Assembly (NCBI GenBank): GCA_001796335.1
Contig: MGMF01000021.1
Span: forward strand, 62,001-126,000
Length of the DNA: 64,000 nt
Reading direction: 5' to 3'
From: Chloroflexi bacterium GWB2_49_20
Lineage (GTDB): Bacteria > Chloroflexota > Anaerolineae > Anaerolineales > Villigracilaceae
This document shows, one piece after another, positions 59,345-64,000 of this stretch. Made by a program: the position numbers and the translations under genes. The notes below the pieces were generated by a model that was given only the letters and a program-made list of their open reading frames with translations, was not told where the DNA came from and did not search any database. How positions within the stretch are numbered: the stretch's first letter is position 1; each line of letters opens with the position of its first letter.

Positions 59345-60246
59345 TTAATTTTGTTGATTGATCCAGAACAAAATTGTTGATCCAACAATCGCCAGGCTGT
59401 CTGCAGAAATTTTGTCTATTGTGTCTGCGGTTGTGTGCCAGTATGGATAATCAAAATCGATAATATCTACTGCGGGAATACCTGCCTCGATAAATGGGAT
59501 ATGATCATCGCTGATTGAATACTTTGGAGTATTTATGAAGTTTTTTTCATATCCCAATAATTGGGCGGTAGACCAGATCTCGTCTGACAGCTCAATATTT
59601 GAATTTCTCTCAATATGAATGTTCAAATTCTCATCCCCTATCATATCAAGGAGAATGACAGCCTGAGGTTTTGTTTCGAGCTTCGAAACAAAATATCGTG
59701 ATCCCAAAAGCCATTCCCACCCTGGAATATTACCGTTGTCTTCTGCATCAAGGAATACCAGCCAAATTGGTTTGGATTTGTCAGGTATGTCCGGGCGAGC
59801 TCAAGAAGGGCTGCTACACCAGAAGCTCCATCATTTGCTCCTGGTACTGGATTCGAACGCAGGTTTGGATCCGGATCATTGTCTGAAAATAGACGGCTGT
59901 CGTAATGTGCTGCGATGATGATTCTTGGAGGTTCATTGGAATTATGGGCAATAATATTATTAATTGGATGGCCTTGAAACATACCTGTTTGAAGTGTAAC
60001 CCTCCAACCTGCTTCAATTATTTTTACTTGAAGCCATTTTTGGAAAACAGTATGTGCATTGCTATTGGGTGTTCGTGGTCCCATATTTAATTGTTCAATT
60101 GCATCATCCAGGGCACGTTGTCCATTAAAAACCACGGTTTCGTATCTATACATGTAAATGGGCATGGCAACTTTTCTTGATAAAGCTACCACTACAGCAA
60201 AAATTATAATTAACCACAATGACAAAAAAAAACGAATGCGTTGCAT
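59345..60246 (-). pseudogene. M28 zinc aminopeptidase, frameshifted
   Basis: It starts at the ATG at 60246 with a signal anchor (residues 5-25). The first frame gives AAHYDSRL and GANDGASGVAALLELART (metal-binding His and Asp). Around 59764-59778 the reading must move by -1: the other frame continues KPIWLVFLDAEDNGN (catalytic and ligand Glu/Asp), GSRYFV, LLDMIGD and YPYWHTTADT (last His) to 59345. All metal ligands of an M28 peptidase survive when both frames are joined (about 300 residues). A single lost base, an assembly error or slippage are possible. Its ATG overlaps the trmFO stop by one base. Confidence 0.8.
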
Positions 60247-61598
60247 CAGAGATTTTCCATAAAAATTTTCAAGTCCTTAGATGAACGTTCTGAATAGAGT
60301 TGTGCGCGTTCAAGCTTTCCCGCCTTGCGATCCAAATGGAGTGGAGGCAAAATGCCAAAGTTTGCTTTCATCGGTTGAAAATTTGATAAGTCTGCGTGAG
60401 TAATATAATGGCATAAAGCGCCCAGTATGGTTGTCTCTGGTAAAGTAAGAGGTGGTTGGTTATTTATCAATCGGGAGGCATTCCAGCTTGCCAGCAACCC
60501 TGTGGCAATACTCCCTGCATAACCTTCAACCCCGGTAATTTGCCCAGCGAAAAATATGTTAGGACGATCCCTGAGTTGGAGAGTAGGAAGAAGTAGCTTT
60601 GGGGAGGATATAAAAGTATTTCGATGCATCTGTCCAAAACGTTCAAATTCTGCGTGCTCAAGTCCAGGGATGTTGCGGAATACTCGAATTTGTTCTCCAT
60701 AAGTTAAATTGGTTTGGAAACCTACCATATTATAAAGGTTACCAACCAGGTTATCCTGCCTCAATTGGATGACTGCAAATGGGCGTGAATTTGTGTGCGG
60801 ATCTGTCAAACCAACCGGACGCATTGGACCAAACGCAAGAGAGTCTTGTCCGCGTTGAGCTAAAATCTCAACAGGCAAGCAACCTTCGAAGAACTCATGA
60901 GCGCCAGCTCTTACGCCTTTCTCAACCTCCAGTTCGAAGGATCTCAAGGGAATTCGTTTGGCTGCGGTTAACAATTCTACGAAGTGGTAATACTCGGCTT
61001 TTGTGAAAGGCAAATTGATATAATCTCCACCGGAAGACTCGACATTTTGATAACGGGAAGCGCGGAAAGCAATGTTTAAGTTAATTGATTCAAAATTGAT
61101 AATCGGAGCTATAGCATCATAAAAATGTAACGCATCCTCCCCGGTTAGCTCTGATATTGTCTTGGAGAAATTGAGCGAAGTGAGGGGGCCTGTTGCAATA
61201 ATGACGGCTCCATCTGGAATAGTGTTCGCTTCTTCTCGCGTGATGTGTATATTTGAACTGGCAGAAAGACGATCTGTGACAAGTTGCGAAAACATATTTC
61301 GGTCGACTGCAAGAGCCCGACCGGCAGGGACAGATGTTTTTTCAGCAAAGTCTAATAAATAAGAACCCATTTGACGGAGTTCCTGTTTTAAAACACCAGG
61401 GGCACGATCAGGTAGTGTAGATCCAAGTGAATTGGAACATACCAATTCAGCGAGATTGTTTGAGATATGAGCTCCTGTTGTCACGGTTGGGCGCATTTCT
61501 ATTAGTTGCACATTTAAACCCCATTTGGCAGCCTGCAATGCTGCTTCGCTGCCAGCTAAACCACCTCCAATGATCGTTAAGTCATAGAAATTTTTCAT
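60246..61598 (-). CDS. trmFO: Methylenetetrahydrofolate-tRNA-(uracil-5-)-methyltransferase
   Basis: This 450-residue folate- and FAD-dependent enzyme makes the T54 ribothymidine of tRNAs. It has TIIGGGLAGSEAALQAAKWG (FAD), EMRPTVTTGAH and CSNSLGS; it ends with FFAGQITGVEGYAGSIATGLLAS. The ATG at 61598 places GGG near the N-terminus as in TrmFO, and a TTGACT-19-TAGAAT promoter lies just upstream. The M28 peptidase gene follows with a 1-nt overlap. Confidence 0.95.
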   Translation of the reverse strand: MKNFYDLTIIGGGLAGSEAALQAAKWGLNVQLIEMRPTVTTGAHISNNLAELVCSNSLGSTLPDRAPGVLKQELRQMGSYLLDFAEKTSVPAGRALAVDRNMFSQLVTDRLSASSNIHITREEANTIPDGAVIIATGPLTSLNFSKTISELTGEDALHFYDAIAPIINFESINLNIAFRASRYQNVESSGGDYINLPFTKAEYYHFVELLTAAKRIPLRSFELEVEKGVRAGAHEFFEGCLPVEILAQRGQDSLAFGPMRPVGLTDPHTNSRPFAVIQLRQDNLVGNLYNMVGFQTNLTYGEQIRVFRNIPGLEHAEFERFGQMHRNTFISSPKLLLPTLQLRDRPNIFFAGQITGVEGYAGSIATGLLASWNASRLINNQPPLTLPETTILGALCHYITHADLSNFQPMKANFGILPPLHLDRKAGKLERAQLYSERSSKDLKIFMENL

Positions 61599-61609
61599 AG
61601 AATGCAAGC

Positions 61610-61640
61610 ATTCTATCACGGCAAATAATGCATCAGTCAA
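61610..61640 (-). promoter_or_regulatory. trmFO promoter
   Basis: TTGACT (61635-61640) and TAGAAT (61610-61615) are 19 nt apart. The -10 box ends 11 nt before the ATG, so the leader would be only a few nucleotides. Confidence 0.5.
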
Positions 61641-61776
61641 AAGGTTAAAAACTCAAGGTCAATTGATGAATTAATTGTATGTTCAAGTGATATTCTCGGA
61701 AAGCTAAGGGGTTGAAAAAGAAAATAATGGTAACCATCAAATATTATTTATTATCACACTCGATAAATTAAACATA

Positions 61777-61800
61777 AAACCGCCATTTTTTTGGCGGTTT
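61777..61800 (-). terminator. Terminator of the tRNA-Gly gene
   Basis: An 8-bp perfect stem AAACCGCC/GGCGGTTT (61777-61784 with 61793-61800) with an 8-nt loop, T-rich downstream on the minus strand. Confidence 0.75.
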
Positions 61801-61816
61801 AGTGATGGTACATTGA

Positions 61817-61887
61817 GCGGGTGATGGGACTCGAACCCACGATATTTTGCTTGGGAAGCAAACGTTCTACCACTGAACTACACCCGC
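61817..61887 (-). tRNA. tRNA-Gly, anticodon CCC
   Basis: This 71-nt cloverleaf has acceptor arms GCGGGTG and CACCCGC, D arm GTTCAGTGGTAGAAC and anticodon stem TTTGC/GCAAA around TTCCCAA. The T arm is GTGGG TTCGAGT CCCAT. Anticodon CCC reads GGG. No CCA is encoded. It stands alone between trmFO and the polyprenyl synthase. Confidence 0.96.
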
Positions 61888-61925
61888 GAATAGTTTTACG
61901 ATTATAGTCAGGGAGAGGGACGGTG

Positions 61926-62942
61926 TCAAGCATCACGCTTTAGAAGCTGAAAAGTAAGATCAAATAAAATCTCACCTGCTGAACCCTGAGGAGCCATTAT
62001 ATTAAGAAATTTTAAAGCCATTTCAACCATCTGATCAGTTGTTTCCTCTGCATAGAGTCGAGCTCCCTCTTTTGCCAATTGATCAGCAATTTCCGGAGCT
62101 TCATCAACCATAATATTACCTTCATACCAACGCCTGGAAAATATACCTTTTTTATGAATTCCATAAAGCACTGGCAAAGTTTTTTTTCCAGTTATCAAGT
62201 CGCTTATTACCGATTTTCCTGTTTGAATTTCGTTCCCCCAAATTCCAAGAATATCGTCTTTTATTTGATACGCAAGCCCGAGGTAATGGCCGAATTGGCG
62301 ATAGACTTCAGAGCTTTGTTTGTTTAAGCCAGTAAGGATAGCACCAATTTCTGTAGATGCTGATATCAAGGCTGCTGTTTTGTTCGCGATCATTGGCCAA
62401 TACTCCTTCAAAGCTAGGTTGGTTCTGGACTCATAGGACATATCCATGTATTGACCACGGGTGAGATTGAGGCAAGTATTGTGGAAGATCAGGGCAGCCC
62501 GCATTACTATTTCAGCTTGATTGTTTCGTAATAAATCAAGAAGAACAAGATTAGAAAGTGCGTATAGTCCATCGCCTGCATTAATCGCTTGTGGCACACC
62601 CCACTTTCGCCACACCGTCGGACGATTTCTTCTTTTATCCGAATGATCCTGAATATCGTCATGGATCAAAGAAAAATTGTGTACTAATTCGATTGCCGCA
62701 GCACCGGGAAGGGCATTTTGCCACGCGTAATCAGGATTTCCGGAGGCTGAACAAAGAAGCAACAGTAACGGACGTATCCGTTTACCACTTGTATTTTCGC
62801 CAAGACCTTCCCCGCTCCATCCCATATGGTATGTCATCATTTCGTAAAACTCATTGGTGTTGGGTTCATTAAGCCTGCCAATTTGTGATTGAAGTTCTTT
62901 TTCTACAGCGCTTTGCATATTATTGGCGAGGTTTAATGTCAT
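61926..62942 (-). CDS. Polyprenyl diphosphate synthase (FPP/GGPP synthase type)
   Basis: This 338-residue trans-isoprenyl diphosphate synthase has two Asp-rich motifs: LIHDDIQDHSDKRR (first, DDxxD) and YQIKDDILGIWG (second). It condenses IPP with allylic diphosphates for farnesyl or geranylgeranyl diphosphate; chain length cannot be read with certainty. GGAAG lies 6 nt before the ATG. The isomerase gene fni ends four bases upstream, so both are in one isoprenoid operon. Confidence 0.93.
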   Translation of the reverse strand: MTLNLANNMQSAVEKELQSQIGRLNEPNTNEFYEMMTYHMGWSGEGLGENTSGKRIRPLLLLLCSASGNPDYAWQNALPGAAAIELVHNFSLIHDDIQDHSDKRRNRPTVWRKWGVPQAINAGDGLYALSNLVLLDLLRNNQAEIVMRAALIFHNTCLNLTRGQYMDMSYESRTNLALKEYWPMIANKTAALISASTEIGAILTGLNKQSSEVYRQFGHYLGLAYQIKDDILGIWGNEIQTGKSVISDLITGKKTLPVLYGIHKKGIFSRRWYEGNIMVDEAPEIADQLAKEGARLYAEETTDQMVEMALKFLNIMAPQGSAGEILFDLTFQLLKRDA

Positions 62943-62946
62943 GGGT

Positions 62947-63984
62947 TTACTTCCTTTGTTCCACGGATATTAATTTCTTGCTTAATTCAGATATATCCCT
63001 AGACCCCGTAACAAACATGGTGGTTTTAATCTGTTGCCGTAGCAAATTGATAATATTCACAACCCTTTCTGGCGATATTGCTGCTTCGCTCAAGAATATT
63101 CCAGCTGAACCTGCCAGAGTCGCTCCTAAAGCAAAACATTTAGCCATTTCTACGCCATTTTTTATCCCTCCACTGGCAAAGATCGGCATCTCTGGAGCTA
63201 TTTTCTTCACATTAATAATTGATTTTGCCGTTGAGATCCCCCAATCCTTAAATACAGCAGCAAGTTGGCGCGAAAATTCGTCAGGCGCACTATACATTTC
63301 GACTTGGGACCAGCTTGTTCCTCCAGCACCGGCCACATCTATGGCAGAAACACCACACTCATATAACATCTTGGTCGTATTTTCCGATATTCCCCAGCCG
63401 ACTTCTTTAACAATAACTGGAACTGATATTTTTTGGCAAATCCTCTCAATTTTTTCTGCCAATCCTTTAAAGTTTGTATTGCCTCCGGTTTGTAAGGCCT
63501 CTTGAAGAGGATTCAGATGCAAAAGAAGTCCATCGGCATGAATCATATCGATTGCGCGCTGGCAAGCATCATAATCCATACCATTATTCAATTGGATTGC
63601 ACCAAGATTAGCAAACAAGATGATATCAGGAGCAATTTTTCTAATATCAAAAGTTCCGGATAAATCTGGTGTCTCTAATGCAGCGCGTTGGGATCCAACT
63701 CCCATGGCAATTCTGCATTCTTGTGCGCCAAGAGCTAGATTTATATTTAGTGTCTCAGCCTCAGGAGTTCCCCCCGTCATAGATGAGATCAGGATTGGCG
63801 CTGAAAGGTGTTTTCCATATAATTGTACGCTTGGATTTACTTCAGATAAATTAATTTCAGGGAGTGCCTCATGTATAAATCGAAATCCTCCTAAACCATT
63901 ATCGATTCCAGAGCGAACATCTTCTTCCAAGTTTATTCGTATTTGATCAGCTTTTCGTTTAGAAATAGGCGTAACTTTTTTCAT
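62947..63984 (-). CDS. fni: Isopentenyl-diphosphate delta-isomerase, type 2
   Basis: This 345-residue FMN/NADPH-dependent isomerase interconverts IPP and DMAPP. It has LISSMTGGTPEAETLN, MGVGSQRAAL, LHLNPLQEALQTGGNTNF, VIVKEVGWGIS and VAGAGGTSW, the FMN- and substrate-binding blocks of type 2 IDI. The start at 63984 fits the family start (SKRKADQIRI). It lies in an operon with the downstream polyprenyl synthase; only 16 nt of upstream sequence are in view. Confidence 0.95.
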   Translation of the reverse strand: MKKVTPISKRKADQIRINLEEDVRSGIDNGLGGFRFIHEALPEINLSEVNPSVQLYGKHLSAPILISSMTGGTPEAETLNINLALGAQECRIAMGVGSQRAALETPDLSGTFDIRKIAPDIILFANLGAIQLNNGMDYDACQRAIDMIHADGLLLHLNPLQEALQTGGNTNFKGLAEKIERICQKISVPVIVKEVGWGISENTTKMLYECGVSAIDVAGAGGTSWSQVEMYSAPDEFSRQLAAVFKDWGISTAKSIINVKKIAPEMPIFASGGIKNGVEMAKCFALGATLAGSAGIFLSEAAISPERVVNIINLLRQQIKTTMFVTGSRDISELSKKLISVEQRK

Positions 63985-64000
63985 TTGTATGTGTTCCTGT

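Overview
This looks like a chromosomal stretch of a Chloroflexota bacterium, most likely Anaerolineae. That is an inference from gene content and style: AT-leaning DNA, Pro/Thr-rich linkers on surface lipoproteins, zinc-ribbon/LysM membrane proteins, a TadE/TadG cluster, Ni-superoxide dismutase, and an LDH-like malate dehydrogenase beside citrate synthase. It was not tested by any search. Coding density is high, with genes on both strands. I saw no rRNA, CRISPR array, prophage or recognisable transposase. There is one tRNA gene, Gly(CCC).

Layout. 0-6.5 kb: a penicillin-acylase-family Ntn hydrolase cut by the window edge, a 3' remnant of an ABC exporter, an alpha/beta hydrolase, and an alpha/beta-hydrolase/acyl-CoA-synthetase fusion. 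6.6-10.9 kb: the glycogen genes glgA-glgC-malQ. 10.9-13.4 kb: an EamA transporter, the sodX/sodN pair and a ferredoxin. 13.5-19.4 kb: a run of a zinc-ribbon membrane protein, a small membrane protein without a standard start codon, a MenC/NSAR-type enolase-superfamily enzyme, a CapA-like lipoprotein and a cyclase-family hydrolase, then a class III aminotransferase. 19.5-22.9 kb: trxB, mdh and citrate synthase. 22.9-24.5 kb: mgsA and a LysM protein. 24.6-27.7 kb: E1 alpha and E1 beta of a 2-oxoacid-dehydrogenase-type enzyme followed by one protein that fuses a lipoyl domain, an E3/E1-binding domain and a NeuD/PglD-type left-handed beta-helix acyltransferase. This cassette abuts a broken, 3'-truncated methyltransferase/reductase-like gene.

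28-36.5 kb: a lipoprotein esterase, a GH13 amylase, a ferritin-VIT1 fusion, enolase, plsC, pyrG and a Roadblock protein. 36.7-43.8 kb: an Ig-like exported protein, pth, mfd and uvrB. 43.9-48.4 kb: TadG-like, two TadE-like proteins and a prepilin peptidase. 48.7-57.6 kb: murA (with Asp in place of the catalytic Cys), trxA-osmC, ftsY, prfB with its +1 frameshift, rpmF, fabD, an aminotransferase and pckA. 57.8-64 kb (all on the minus strand): hflX, a frameshifted M28 peptidase, trmFO, tRNA-Gly, a polyprenyl synthase and fni.

The most unusual item is the E1-alpha/E1-beta/lipoyl-PSBD-NeuD cassette, which has the parts of a 2-oxoacid dehydrogenase complex but a sugar-acyltransferase fold in place of the E2 catalytic core. 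Other points of interest are a dispersed inverted-repeat element in four copies between 41.5 and 50.3 kb, a recurring promoter layout with the -10 box 6-11 nt before the start codon (leaderless mRNAs), a Fur-like palindrome over the sodN promoter, and two genes with apparent -1 frameshifts.
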